Assembly (NCBI GenBank): GCA_963693315.1
Contig: OY856186.1
Span: 304,559,879-304,623,878, forward strand
Reading direction: 5' to 3'
Source: Diogma glabrata
Taxonomy: Eukaryota > Arthropoda > Insecta > Diptera > Cylindrotomidae
Length of the DNA: 64,000 nucleotides
The translations under genes and the position numbers were made by a program. Of the stretch, positions 12,423 through 23,969 are shown in pieces. Below the pieces are notes generated by a model. It worked only from the letters and a program-made list of their open reading frames with translations. It was not told where the DNA came from and did not search any database. How positions within the stretch are numbered: the stretch's first letter is position 1; the number at the start of each line of letters is the position of its first letter.

Positions 12423-14143
12423 AACGATTGCCGTAATTTAACAAAAAACCGGGTTCAAATTGCCTATTTTATCGGCATCCTGATTCAATTTTCTATTTAT
12501 TTCGCTAATTAAAAAAATCTTTCTTCAAATAACATTTATTTCCACAAGAAGTAAATAGGGTAGTAACGTGATTTTCGTTGATTTAGAGTGATCTTAGTGT
12601 CAGCATTTTCCACTGTATGCATTTACGCTACTACGATAGCACTATACTCTACTATATGGTAGTTTAACGATATAAGATAATTTAATGATAGAAGAAAATA
12701 AATAATATACTTTTAATATAGTTACACAGCCACTGAAATAAAATATTAAGAAACGAAATCTGCAACAAAATCTAGTTGTTAAGTAAAATAAACAAACATT
12801 AATAATATTAAACAGCCTCCGCATTTCAACAAACTATTATTTATAGTTTTATTACCAAACCCTTTTAACAAACAAAAAAATATAATTAAATATAAAAAAA
12901 CAAAACTGATATGATAAACTGATTAGATTTCTACACTTTGTTTATAAGTAAGTTTACCACAATTACCAGAAACAGAAACTGAAACATTTCGTTTAATTTA
13001 AGTTTGTTTGATTTTGGTCTTCCGTGGTTTAATGATTTCTTATTTTAACTGATTTTTGCGTGTCGCTTAAATAAAGAAACCCAAAACAAGAAGTTAACAA
13101 ATTCTTATAGTTGAAAACATATTCGTTGATTTTAAAAATGTTATACATGGTGGACCATAAATTGAATAAATGCTTTTAAAGAAAAACAGAGCTATGAGCA
13201 AACTAAGGAAAGTAATCTTCAATAATTCCATGAAATGTCTTGATTTGATGATCAATGTTTTCAGATCCTATATATTAATTTTATCAAAAGTCAAAGAAAA
13301 TTTCTCATTCAACTTATGTTCCACGCTGTACAAACAAAAAGTTAAACTATTTTGATTCTTTTTATGAGTTTATTAATATTACGAAATTTTAATTTGATTT
13401 AGTTTTTATATTGGTTATGTATATCCGATAGTGACTTGTAATTTATGACATCAGGATTATAATAACTATTTAAAACATATATAAATACTAATAATAATAT
13501 GTTAACAAGACAAAAAAAAAATGATCGATGATTGGGATTTTTTACTATTTTTAATTTATTAGAAAAAATAAATAAATAGAGTAATTTTATGTTAGAATCT
13601 ACAAGCAAGCTGTAGATGTTTTTATGGTTATTTCATTATAAAAACGTTTATTGGTTAACGGGTATGATTTGATTACTAAAATTAATGTTTTGTGTTTTTT
13701 TGATGAAAATATCTTAAAGCTAAACGTATACGTTTATAAAAAACAATATCATTAAATAAGATAAATATGTAAAGCTAAATGATATAAAATTGTGAATACA
13801 AATGGAATTTTAGATATATGTAATTAAAGGAAATTTGATATAAATTTAATGGTTGGTAAAGGTTGGTTTATGAATTATAGCATTTGTTAAATGATATATC
13901 GATAAGTCGATTTTGTCTAAATATTTCAACAACTTTATTTTTTAACGATTTCAAACTCGGTTTTTAATTAAGGTTAAACAAGGTTTAGCGGTTTGATTGA
14001 AAGAATTTGGTGATCGGCAAAGTAGTCATGAAAAATGTTTTATCATTTTCGTAATGTAAACGATAATTAACAACATATTCTAAAAAGGATGCGAAAATTA
14101 TTAGAAGCTTCTTACAACCAAAACAAATTAAAAATTTAAAACA
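12423..14143. other. Spacer between the two hAT copies
   Basis: This is 1.7 kb of AT-rich sequence with no recognisable gene or repeat. Reading frames at 12642-12824, 13170-13355 and 13399-13608 have low-complexity composition and no family resemblance. Confidence 0.6.
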
Positions 14144-14151
14144 GTCTAAAG
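14144..14151 (+). repeat. 8-bp target-site duplication, left
   Basis: GTCTAAAG here is repeated exactly at 17678-17685, directly outside both ends of hAT copy 2. An 8-bp duplication is the hallmark of hAT insertion. Confidence 0.92.
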
Positions 14152-14360
14152 CAGGGTTCGCAACTGAAATTTATTGGCGTGCCAAAACAATTTTTTTTTC
14201 AATAATCGCTATTTTCGCGTGCCAATTCAATTATGAAATAGTACATTTTGCTACAACAGTTGCGTTTTTGTGAGTGAACATTTATTCACAAGACGCGTTA
14301 GCGTCAAGGGAGACAATTTCACGAACGTAAAATGTGTAAATAAACATTCGTTCCTGCAAT

Positions 14361-15792
14361 CCCAAGTAGGTTTTGCCAGACATTGACAAACGGCCATGCA
14401 CTGGCCGATTAATGGTTAACAGTACTTGGCTATTGTTATTGAGCCAACACTAGAACCATTCATCGGCCGATCTATGGTTTACAGAAAACAGCCAGTATAT
14501 TGTTACCTTTGAATGGCCAAGCACTGGCCCATTAATAGTAAATATTACTTGGCTATTGTCATCGTGCCATTACTGGAACCATGAATCGGCCAATCTACCG
14601 TTTATAGAAAATTGACAGTGCAGTTTACTTTGAATGGTCCAGAAATGGCCCGTTAATGGATAACATTAATTGGCTTTTGTAATTGGGCTAGTACTGTAGC
14701 CATGAATTTGCCGATCTATGTAATTTTTTTAAAATTTCACTAGAGTATTATCCCGAAATACATAGTTTGAAAAATTTCACATGTAGTTTAGTTATGGCCT
14801 TATCGGTTGAAAGACTATGATAATATACCCGAGCAGAAATTTCTTAGGGCTCAAATACGGTCCTGATCAGGTTAGCCCTAGTTTGATAGGGCCCTGATCA
14901 TGAGTGTAACGCTTTTGCTTAATCAGGCCCTGATTAGGATAAACGGATCAGGCACTGATCAAGTTTTCCATATAAAATTAAATAGGGCAAACCCTAGTAA
15001 GGCATTTTGTATCAGGCCCTGATCAGATTGCCCAACTAGGGGTCAGATACGAAAAATCAAATCAGGGCCGGATGTATCCAAATAAGGTTTGCCATAAAAG
15101 GGTATTCTAATTCAGGTCCGGAACAGGCCCACATCAGATTGCCCTAATAGGGCTTGCCCTATCTGATCCTGATCAGTCCCTGGCTGTATTCAGGCTTTCC
15201 CTAACTAATTTCAGCTTGGGTAGAAAAGGTTTGTATATGTTTTATTTTATTTATATTTCTATTTCATTTTAATTATTTTGTAAATAATTTATTTAAATTT
15301 ATTAAAGAAAATATTATTTTATATTTTTTTCAATGACGGAGTACTGGCAGTCATATTTGCCATTACTCAGCCATTCCTGCAACTGAAACAGTTGAATGGG
15401 GGAGTTTTTAATTTTTTCCTTCTTTTTTTATTTTATTTTAAATTAGTTTGTATTTAGTTTATTTAAATTTACATATGATAATAATGTATATTTTTTTTAA
15501 CGGCTCAGTCATGGTTGCCAGTATTTGATCATGACTACAATGCTGGTCATCATTATTGGCCCGTTACTAGGCCAACTGTACAACCTTGTATGGGCCATTG
15601 CTGTTGTTTTTTCTCTGGCCCATGAATGGCAACCATTTACTGTCCGAAGTAATCATCCAGTAAAATTATGTTAATGGCCCGTGGTTATTCGGTATGTATT
15701 CGCCCATTGTATTCGGTGGTATTCGCCCATTGCTGCATTACTGGCTGCCAGTAATGGACCATTACTGGACCAGTTATACAACCTTGTATGGG
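14361..15792. mobile_element. GGCCA-rich nested insertion in hAT copy 2
   Basis: Inverted counterpart of 10813-12216 with the same CCCAAGTAGG and CCTTGTATGGG boundaries. It is slightly longer because of a short partial duplication around TATTCGCCCATTG (about 15695-15725). Confidence 0.55.
14826..15222. mobile_element. 397-bp CTGATCAGG-rich MITE (copy 2)
   Basis: Same length and same termini as 11355-11751, in inverted orientation. Only a few base differences are visible. Confidence 0.75.
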
Positions 15793-16050
15793 ATGTTTCT
15801 AGTTTTAGGAATTCTTGTCGTATTTTCCCAACTGTAGCACAACGCAAAGAAATTACCAGTCTGGCACCGGAGTTAATATCTGTACTCTTCTCGACTGCCA
15901 ATTGAAACACTTCAACCGCATGAAGATCAGATTTTAACTGTTTAGAAATATTTTCACGTATTTTATAATTCTATTTCTTACGGTATTTGCACTTAACTGC
16001 AAACTTTGGCTTTGGGTGAGAATTTTATTTTTGCTTTCAAAATCATCGAA
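15793..16050 (-). pseudogene. hAT transposase fragment (copy 2)
   Basis: Minus-strand counterpart of 10560-10812 with the same FQLAVEKSTDI wording, the same frameshift and the same truncation at the nested insertion. Sharing of these lesions shows that they predate the split of the two copies. Confidence 0.75.
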
Positions 16051-16683
16051 AAGTTTCACCACAACTTAAAATAGATGATTTAATAAATCCGTAAATGCTT
16101 TGCCATTTTTGGCAATATCTCTGCTACTTTAAAACTTACGGTGGTAATATTATTAGAAGATTTAATATATTTAGTAATTTTATTTGATTGCGTTTCATTT
16201 TCATAAACTTTTTTTGAAATATGCTTTTGTATAAAATTAAATGGCTATTAAAAAGCATATTTACAGCAGTTTTTTTTTCCGGGAATACATCTATTATTTG
16301 AGAAGGAATTTCTGTAATAATATTCCTGTAGTATTTGATAGTTATTATGAACAAAGTCTGAAGGTGGTAGAAATAAACCGTCGTTCACAAAAATTTACCT
16401 CATAAGAATACATAAGAATTATCTTTGCAGCCCATCAGAATACAAAAAATTCCATCAACCTTTTAAAAATGATTTTCTGTAATTGCAAAAAAGGATGAGG
16501 TGCATTATGTATCTGTCGAAAAGTTGGACTTTTTTGCACCGCAACTTGTAGTGGATGCTCCATCAATATCTGTTATAATAGTGCTCTGGGTTTAGATAAA
16601 AAAGGGAGGAGATTGACAGTTATTATAGATCTCATGAGGATTCAATGTGCTAAATATTAATGAAAAAACATTTAAATTTAATG

Positions 16684-17261
16684 TACAGGGTGTCCGCCGG
16701 GAAGGTATACTACTTTGTTTTGCCGCCATTTTGATAAACATTAGTTTTGACAGTTCATATTTGGCAGTCGTGAAGTAGACACGTGGCAAATTTATTATAG
16801 AAAAATATTCGATAAACCAACGTGTTTTAATCGTTAGAACATGTTATCAAAATTAATCATCGATTACTGTGACGATGAGAAAGTTACGTGAAATTTTTGG
16901 TAGAAAACGTTACGTGAAATTTTTGGTCGCCTGATTTGACTGCTCCGGACTTCTTTTTGTGGGGATATCTGAAAAGCAAGGTTTATGCAAACAAACCAGA
17001 AACACTTGAGCAACTCAAACAAAATATTCGTGATGAAATTAATGAAATACCGCGTGAAATGTGTGAGAATGTAATGAAAAATGTGCTCAAAAGGACTCGC
17101 ATTTGTGAGGCTAACAGAGGCGGACATTTATCTGATATTGTATTCCATACATAATTGCTGACATTAAATAAAACATTTATCAATATAAGATCCATTCTCT
17201 TTCATTTCATCAAAAATTATAAACAAACAAAGTAGTATACCTTCCCGGCGGACACCCGGTA
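16684..17261 (+). mobile_element. Tc1/mariner remnant in hAT copy 2
   Basis: The ends are TACAGGGTGTCCGCCGGGAA and the inverted GGACACCCGGTA. The plus strand at 16936-17154 encodes the transposase C-terminus beginning TAPDFFLWGYLKSKVY, more than the sister copy retains. Just upstream, ACGTGAAATTTTTGGT occurs twice about 30 bp apart, at a rearranged deletion junction. The catalytic domain is missing. Confidence 0.88.
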
Positions 17262-17677
17262 GTTAAATAAAAAAAAGAAAATAAATTTGTCGCTTGTAAT
17301 AACTTTTTTTAGTGTAATCATAATAGTGGGTGGTTTATAAGGTTTGAGATATGTAATTGAGATCTTTGCGACCTATTAAAATTTAATTTGTAGTTTAATA
17401 ATTTTTGACAATAAGAGGTTAGTTTTTGCCCCTAAAAAACAAAAAGCGCATAGGATAGATTTTGAAATGGAGGGTGTGTTGAGCTTAATTCCAAATTTTC
17501 TGGCAATCGATACTGAACAGTAACATTTAACGTGTTAAAAAATATCTAAAAAATCTTTTCCTTATTATGATTCAAAAAACACGAATTTAAGGACAACAAT
17601 TTCAGAATGTTTGCCGTGCCAGACAAATTTTTAAACGTGCCAAGTTTGGCACGCGTGCCACGTATTTGCGATCACTG

Positions 17678-17685
17678 GTCTAAAG
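17678..17685 (+). repeat. 8-bp target-site duplication, right
   Basis: GTCTAAAG, identical to 14144-14151. Confidence 0.92.
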
Positions 17686-17689
17686 AGTA

Positions 17690-18105
17690 TATACTTAAAT
17701 CTAGGTCTAGCATGTTGTTGCCTAGTTCTTGTAAGAACAGTAGTGGGCAAAGATTAAACATCTTCTTCTTCACTGATAGTTGTAATAATAGTTGCTTGTT
17801 ACCAGCATCCCGAAACATTTTTTTGATCATACCAAGTCTTTGGCGATGCCTGTTTTAATGTGGTGGCTTTCATTTATTTGAATGCTTCATGGTCATACGG
17901 ATTGTATTAATGTAATCCGTACATTTAACTTGCTACTATGGCTCTTTTAGTTTTTATTTTTATAATATTTGTTTTACTGTTTCTGTATGATACTTCCCAC
18001 TTCTCGCTCTCTGGGTGAGTTAATGTTGATAGTTTTGTTATAGTAAACGCCTTTAATATATCTTAAAAGAACTTTATTAATTTATTAGAAGTGTCTATTC
18101 GCACT
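17690..18105. other. Unassigned sequence
   Basis: No supported feature. A small hairpin (TACGGATT...AATCCGTA, about 17897-17922) is visible. The minus strand holds short open stretches that I could not assign to a family. Confidence 0.4.
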
Positions 18106-18109
18106 ATAC

Positions 18110-19400
18110 ACGGGTCACACTAGAAATCGTGTCAAATGCATTTTATTTTAGTTTGGGTTAGTCACTTAGATTATAGACCTCTAATGCTTGATGCACGTGT
18201 TAACCATAGAAAAGAAAAGAAGGATAGTATTTAAGAATTTGGGATAGGACTGGAGTGATATGTTGATGTCTTCCGGATTTAAAAGCTTGGGAATTGTACG
18301 TAGTAAGGAAAAAAATTTTTTAGTAATCGATGCCACCAATATACGGAACGTGAAAAGAAGGAGTTATTATAGCTAGATGTTCTCGTCTATGATACAGTAA
18401 ATCTATACCTGATGTTATCATTGGATCATCAATCAGTTTCAAGAACGCCTGTGAACTCTGTTAATAAAATTAAAAGTGGTTTCTGGTGCTACAGCCCACA
18501 AATGGGAGTCAAATTTGAGAATGGGTCATATGTATGCTTCATATAGATCGTAGTAATTTCATATCGAGAGAAAAATCTTTCACAGTGACGTAGGAAGCTA
18601 CGTCTTTGCGAAAAAATATGATCGTGACTTTTCAGTTTGTGATTGATATCAGTACCCTATAGTTTATGTGTACGTGTGTTTAGGATTAGTAGCCTGAAAA
18701 ACGTTGCATTGCAGCTATACATCGAGATTTTATGGGACAAAATGTATGACTTCGTTTTCATAGAGTTAAATATTACAATATTTCGATTACCTTAGTCTAG
18801 GATTAGTTTAACATCTATGTACATCCATCTAGATGCTTGTTTTTTTTTAAATAATAGGAATGGAAGACAGTACTACCGGACAGTCGGCAAAGCTATATAT
18901 TGGGTTTGTGGTGATATAACAAATCGTTGATAAAGATCAGAAAAAGGTTGGTGATAGAACCGAACCTTGAGCAAAACTGGCTTGAATTGGGAATTTAACC
19001 GACACAACATCATTTATCACTACCCTGATAGATCTCTGGGATAAAAAATCTTCTAACCAACAGATCAAGGTCTTGCCGGCCCCAAATGAAATTAAATTGT
19101 TGATAAGAGCCCGATGCTAAACTCTGTGAAACGCTTTGATGGATAAAGACCGGAGTGATAAATGAAAGAGACTAATTAGTGGATAGACCAAGGTACCATC
19201 GCAACGTTTTAGTGTAATAGATGGTATACCGTCTGGACCAGCTTATTTGTTAAGATCTAATTAAACAGTGTTGACCGCGAAATTCTCAGACGAAAGTAAA
19301 TTTTGTTCATTGATATAATTGGATAGCTGCAAGTGAATTTGCCTCCGCTTTGAAATCGTTTTTCTTGGTTGATGAGCAAAACAATGGAGGCACCGTGATC
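18110..19400 (-). pseudogene. Jockey-clade LINE reverse transcriptase fossil
   Basis: The minus-strand translation, with many frameshifts, gives reverse transcriptase segments in order: an AGPDGIP-like start near 19230, VWHRALINN near 19100, WLEDFLSQRSIRVVIN near 19050, QGSVLSPT then FLIFINDLL near 18940, a degraded SFAD box near 18890, and a 3' segment with HLWAVAPETT near 18500. The order and wording match insect Jockey-type ORF2. Sequence between the finger region and the VWH motif is deleted. The second catalytic Asp of the FADD box is not readable. Inactive and 5' truncated. Confidence 0.88.
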
Positions 19401-20345
19401 AGGAAAAAAATTTAGGTACAAATCAAGTGCAAAATCAAAAAATTTCATATGCTGAGGCTGTTCAGATGCAGGATAGCAAACAGTTAGATGCTGCTGCTAT
19501 CCCACAGCAGCAGCAAAACAACAAAGTGAGTGAAAACACGACTGAGTCCAATGGAAGCAAAACTGAGTCGGTTAATGAAGCAGTCGTACTAGAGGAAAAG
19601 TAAACCCTAATTGATGGGTAGAGGAAAAAGGAAAAGAGAGAGAGGAAGCGTGGTAAAAGCCAAAACGCAAAAAGTAATGAAAACCAAAATAAAAGAACTA
19701 AAACATTGGTAATCCACCTCGCTGGGAAGGGTGCGATGAAATAAGTCTGGTCTCTCAACCCATGTCAACCCGTGTGATGGAAGTTTAAGAGCAACAGCGA
19801 TAAAAAATACGAGAGACAAAATATAGCGTTGAGGTCGAGTTTGTACCTAAAAATTGTACAATCAAATTTGCAACACTCAGTGCTGGTATAGTGCACGAGA
19901 TGCTTGAATGCGTCTCTACTCATAATATGGACATCCTGTGAGTGAGTAGAGTTGTAACGAGTCTGGGAATTAACATGCACTCTGCCTCCAGCGATGCCGG
20001 AAAATAGGAATAATTGCACACCTGCCACATAAGTTTCCACAACACCAGTATAAAAGCTTTAACGCAGTATAAAAGCTATTCACAGAATTTCACTGTGTCT
20101 ATGTAGAGGCTAGATACCCTGGTGGAGCGTTTCATCCAGTGAATTTCTATTGTCAGTTTCGAGAGCCAATCGAGGACCATTTAAATTAAATAGATAATGA
20201 TAACAAGCCATATAAAAGGTCCAGTAATATCCGTTGGTGACTTTAACTGTCGATTTAAAATGTGGTACGACCGTATCACTGACAACAGAGCCCACAAACT
20301 TGAAAATTTTATCTTACCATGGAGTTTTTCTGTGGCAAACGAATC
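19400..20345 (+). pseudogene. R1-like LINE: ORF1 tail and ORF2 endonuclease
   Basis: The first part (about 19425-19605) reads KISYAEAVQ, then a Gln-rich run (IPQQQQNN) and acidic tail, as in LINE ORF1/gag proteins. From about 19840 an apurinic-type endonuclease begins (VQSNLQHS; later MDIL) and continues to ISVGDFNCRFKMWYD at 20230-20275, where GDFN is the conserved metal-site box, and then to NESGNLSTC. Stops and frameshifts are frequent. The reverse transcriptase that should follow is missing until about 21.9 kb. R1-clade identity is inferred from NLQHS and from the 3' segment. Confidence 0.82.
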
Positions 20346-20679
20346 TGGTAATCTAAGCACATGTTTATGTGCTCACTCTATGTTCAGCACGCTTTCCTGT
20401 CTGATATTTATAATTAAAGCCCCATGTGTCCTTGTTGCGTACTTTCGTAATAAGTTCCATGAGTTCTGCCTTTTAGTTGTATGGATATTTTGCCCGTACA
20501 TGTTTCTAAGGTTCTCGTAAGCAGCTTGCTTTTAAAGCAACAGATCTCGATTAAGTTCTTTCTGGTATTTTCTTCTAACCTGGTTTACCTCACTTTTTTT
20601 TTTTAAGTTAGATCACTGGTTTATCATGTCGCCGCATTTGTTTTGTTGCAGTTTTATTTTCATGGTATGGTTTCTTCAA

Positions 20680-20985
20680 AATAAAAGCTACCAAAATAAC
20701 AGCTACTTAAAAAACCACCAACCAAAATAACAAGCTACTCGAAAAACTAGCAACTCAAATAAAAAGATACCTCCTAATGAAGAAGGTATCCAAAAAATGC
20801 GGTACCCAAAATAAAAACTATTTAAAAACCTGGCTACTCAAAAACCCCCATCTCAAATAAAGAGCAAACAACAACAACTTAATCATCAAGCTACCCAAAA
20901 TATAAGACGCCCAAAATAACAGCTACTTAAAAAACCACCTACCAAAAAACGGGCTGTCCAGCAAATAGGGCACCCAAAATAATGT
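20680..20985 (+). repeat. Degenerate minisatellite, CTAC(C)AAAATAA units
   Basis: There are roughly ten imperfect units of AGCTACTTAAAAAACCACC / ACCCAAAATAACAGC type. It sits where the LINE reverse transcriptase would be expected. Confidence 0.65.
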
Positions 20986-20989
20986 TATC

Positions 20990-21655
20990 GAATATTCTTA
21001 GACTTTTCTCAAGGCTTCTTCATAAAGAAAGTGACCTCGAATAATCGAAACAATATGCCGAATTGTATAAATGGCATTCCCTTTTGTAGAATTAAATTAG
21101 TTTAAATTAAACTGAGTGTTACGCACTTTTAATTTTCATTACGTAACACTTATTGTAATAATCAATTTAAATGTCATGGATAGTGTGAAGAAATTGATAA
21201 TTTACTATGGATAGGAGTAGAAAAAGAATATATGCTTTTTGCAAAATTCGTTGTTAGGTTTAGTATAATAGTTATAATATGTATTGCAATTATTTTATTT
21301 TAATATAACATTTTATATAATATTTTATTTTTATTTAATATAAATTATTTTAATATAATATATAAATATAAATTATATATATAATTATTTTATTTTAATA
21401 TAGTATTATAGAAGATTGATTTCAACTACTGTTATCGTAAATTCTTAATTTATTATTCCAATTTAATTAGATCCATTTATTACCTCCATTTTAAATTATC
21501 ACCCATATTTAAGAGATTGTTTCTGTCCCACTGCTAGAATATTGCTTACTGACGGGAAGCAACTACCATTTCACAGTCTATAGAACAGCAAATCTCTTCG
21601 GCTTGCCTCTTAACTTGCCTAACTTTAGTACACTGTTTATAGATTAAGGAGTTCC
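20990..21655. other. AT-rich sequence without a gene
   Basis: It includes a TATTTTAATATA-rich low-complexity block at about 21285-21410. Nothing coding was recognised. Confidence 0.55.
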
Positions 21656-21659
21656 CAGT

Positions 21660-22466
21660 TGGTAGCATCGACTATGGTATGAGAAATGCAGGCAGAACGG
21701 CTCTGCGAATCAGTTATCTCAAACGAGATAAGACGATGATCACTGGAGATGCAGCCCTTTATCTACTGACAACTCGTCGTTGTATGTTTGGAACCGTCTC
21801 TTCGAACGGAAACAATATCTTTGAACGGAAACAATTGGTCATGACTTGGATGGCAGACTGGGTGTCTCAAGTCATATAACACGAATATGTGAGAAATCTA
21901 AGTCCCACAATTCCACCTTCGACCACAATTCCACCAGGTTATCTTACGAATAGTTTGGTCGTGATAGACCTACACTGCATCTTATTTATAAGCTTGTATA
22001 GGAATCTATTTTGTCGAATTGGTCAGCTCGTTGGCATAGGTAGACCAACGTTAAGCAAAATGCACTGTTATTAAACGCTCAAAGAAATATACTGCTCCAC
22101 GTGATCCGAGGTTATAGATTCATCTCTACAAGCTTGACTCAGATGATTGCGGCCTCAATCCCTTTAGACCTTTTTGTAAAGGATAAGGTCGAATTATACA
22201 ACCCTGCTGTTAACACAAATAGCAGAGTTGAAATAAAACAAATAAAAAAGGGACTGTACCAGGAGACCTTCGATGTATGGAATGGCACGGTGGAAAATCT
22301 TAGATTCGGGAAGACATACGTACCTCTTCATTAGCGATGCAACTTTTGCTTTACGCACGAAAAAGCTAACTGTGACTGGTACTATGGTTCAGTTTATAAT
22401 AGGGCACGGCAAATTTAGAGAATACTTGAAACGAGTTAATGTTACGGACAACGGTATATGCACAAC
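21660..22466 (+). pseudogene. R1-like LINE ORF2 3' part (before the hAT insertion)
   Basis: The best region starts near 22070: LNAQRNILLHVIRGYRFIST followed by PLDLFVKDKVELYN, the conserved block after the reverse transcriptase of R1-clade elements. After a frameshift near 22270 it continues as SGRHTYLFISD and IIGHGKFREYL, the segment before the C-terminal CCHC-like motif. The frame reads into TDNGICTTYDV, where the hAT element interrupts it. Sequence 21660-22070 is probably part of the same fossil but is weaker. Confidence 0.8.
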
Positions 22467-22474
22467 ATATGATG
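22467..22474 (+). repeat. 8-bp target-site duplication, left
   Basis: ATATGATG, repeated exactly at 23776-23783. Confidence 0.9.
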
Positions 22475-22651
22475 TAGGGTTTCTCGAACGGAATCCCGGG
22501 ATCCCGTTTTCCCCGGGATCCCGGGTATCCCGCTAATTTTTATTAACATTTTTTTGTACTTTTTTCAAAGATTTTAAAAGTTTTCTCACTCGAAAATCGA
22601 GTAGTTTTTAATTCTTTTCCCTCTGTAGTAATTAATTTCGTTCAAATTAGG

Positions 22652-22787
22652 AAATAGTACATTATGATGCTAGGACGTAAAGCTAAAGATTTTGGACGGA
22701 TGTGGAGTTTGCAAATCGAGGCGTTAGCCGAGATTTGCACCCACATTAAGTCCAAAATAGCTTACGTCCGTGCGTCATATACTATTT
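22652..22787. mobile_element. Small foldback MITE (about 136 bp)
   Basis: The imperfect inverted ends run AAATAGTACATTATGATGC...GGACGTAA on the left and TTACGTCCGTGCGTCATATA on the right. The centre is a hairpin, GCAAATC-GAGGCGTTAGCC-GAGATTTGC. The right two thirds are duplicated by the tandem repeat. Confidence 0.65.
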
Positions 22788-23571
22788 TTTATTCGCCGCA
22801 AGCAAAATATTTTAAGAAAATTAGTTTATTCTAAATTAAAATTATAAATTTGCATAAATTTTAAAATAAAAATATGTGGAACAAGTAACCTTTGACTAAA
22901 TATTTATTATTTTTTCCAAATTATTGTGTAGCTATGACAACAAATGATAACAACTATTTTAATTGGATAATGATGGTTCAATGGATGGTTCAATGGACGT
23001 TTCGTCACGATAATTCAAACAAAATTGAGTGATGGCGCCATTGACAACCTAGTTTTTTGAAAAATTGTTTAAAAATTAGTATAATTAATTTACTTTTGTT
23101 TTGTTTTTATGTATTCTTTTTTATTTAATTTTGGACGGATGTGGAGTTTGCAAATCGAGGCGTTAGCCGAGATTTGCACCCACATTAAGTCCAAAATAGC
23201 TTACGTCCGTGCGTCATATACTATTTTTTATTCGCCGCAAGCAAAATATTTTAAGAAAATTAGTTTATTCTAAATTAAAATTATAAATTTGCATAAATTT
23301 TAAAATAAAAATATGTGGAACAAGTAACCTTTGACTAAATATTTATTATTTTTTCCAAATTATTGTGTAGCTATGACAACAAATGATAACAACTATTTTA
23401 ATTGGATAATGATGGTTCAATGGATGGTTCAATGGACGTTTCGTCACGATAATTCAAACAAAATTGAGTGATGGCGCCATTGACAACCTAGTTTTTTGAA
23501 AAATTGTTTAAAAATTAGTATAATTAATTTACTTTTGTTTTGTTTTTATGTATTCTTTTTTATTTAATTTT
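22694..23571 (+). repeat. Perfect tandem duplication, 2 x 439 bp
   Basis: The block starting GGACGGATGTGGAGTTTGCA at 22694 starts again at 23133 and runs to about 23571. I saw no mismatch between the copies by eye. The junction is inside the small foldback MITE. Either a recent duplication or an assembly duplication. Confidence 0.88.
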
Positions 23572-23775
23572 TGAAGTTTGTCTAATTAAAAATAATGGAA
23601 ATTTAAAAATCAATAGCGCATTTTTTGTGCTGTTTTAATTTTACACATTTTTCTACCACAATTAGAAAAATCTAGCTTTTTAGCGTTTTCCGGGATTTCC
23701 CGTGATCCCGGGAATTTAATATTTTTTGTCCCGGCTTCCCGGGATTTAAATTTCTACGGGAAATGAGAAACCCTA

Positions 23776-23783
23776 ATATGATG
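23776..23783 (+). repeat. 8-bp target-site duplication, right
   Basis: ATATGATG, identical to 22467-22474. Confidence 0.9.
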
Positions 23784-23965
23784 TGGATGAAACTGCAAGA
23801 ACAATCTAATATTCTAATATCATCCTTACTTGAAAATGGAATTGACACTTTAACAGCAGATACACTTAATACACGTTATACTGCTGAACATATTAAAGCG
23901 TTTTAAATATTTTGCCATGAAGCTCTTGAGCTGATGCGAGAAAGAAATCAGGTCTAACCCATCAG
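23784..23965 (+). pseudogene. R1-like LINE ORF2 C-terminus (after the hAT insertion)
   Basis: Read across the insertion site, the frame continues DETART directly after TYDV, so the LINE was intact here before the hAT landed. Further on, NILISSLLENGI and, past a stop, FCHEALELMRERN fit the helical tail of R1-type ORF2. The ORF ends near 23957. Confidence 0.7.
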
Positions 23966-23969
23966 GTTA

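Larger units (their letters stand above)
14152..17677 (-). mobile_element. hAT-family transposon, copy 2 (complete ends)
   Basis: This 3526-bp element lies opposite to copy 1. The ends are CAGGGTTCGCAACTG on the left and, inverted, CAGTGATCGCAA on the right, flanked by the exact octamer GTCTAAAG. It carries the same passengers in the same relative order as copy 1, so these were already nested before the two copies separated. Small indels distinguish the arms: extra mariner sequence near 16900-16950 and a short partial duplication around 15687-15720. The transposase is broken, so it must have moved with enzyme supplied in trans. Confidence 0.92.
22475..23775. mobile_element. Non-autonomous hAT-like element (1301 bp) inside the LINE
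   Basis: The termini are TAGGGTTTCTC and the inverted GAGAAACCCTA, with an exact ATATGATG duplication on both sides. Subterminal regions are loaded with CCCGGGATCCCG-type words, which are GC islands in an AT-rich window. The interior holds a foldback MITE (22652-22787) and a perfect 439-bp tandem duplication. No coding capacity. The 8-bp duplication and subterminal palindromes support hAT. Confidence 0.88.

Noticed and set aside
8966..17677. The large inverted repeat as a simple assembly or chromosomal mirror duplication
   Set aside because: Arm 2 has its own exact 8-bp target duplication, arm 1 does not, and the arms differ by indels, which fits two insertions better. Long reads are still desirable.
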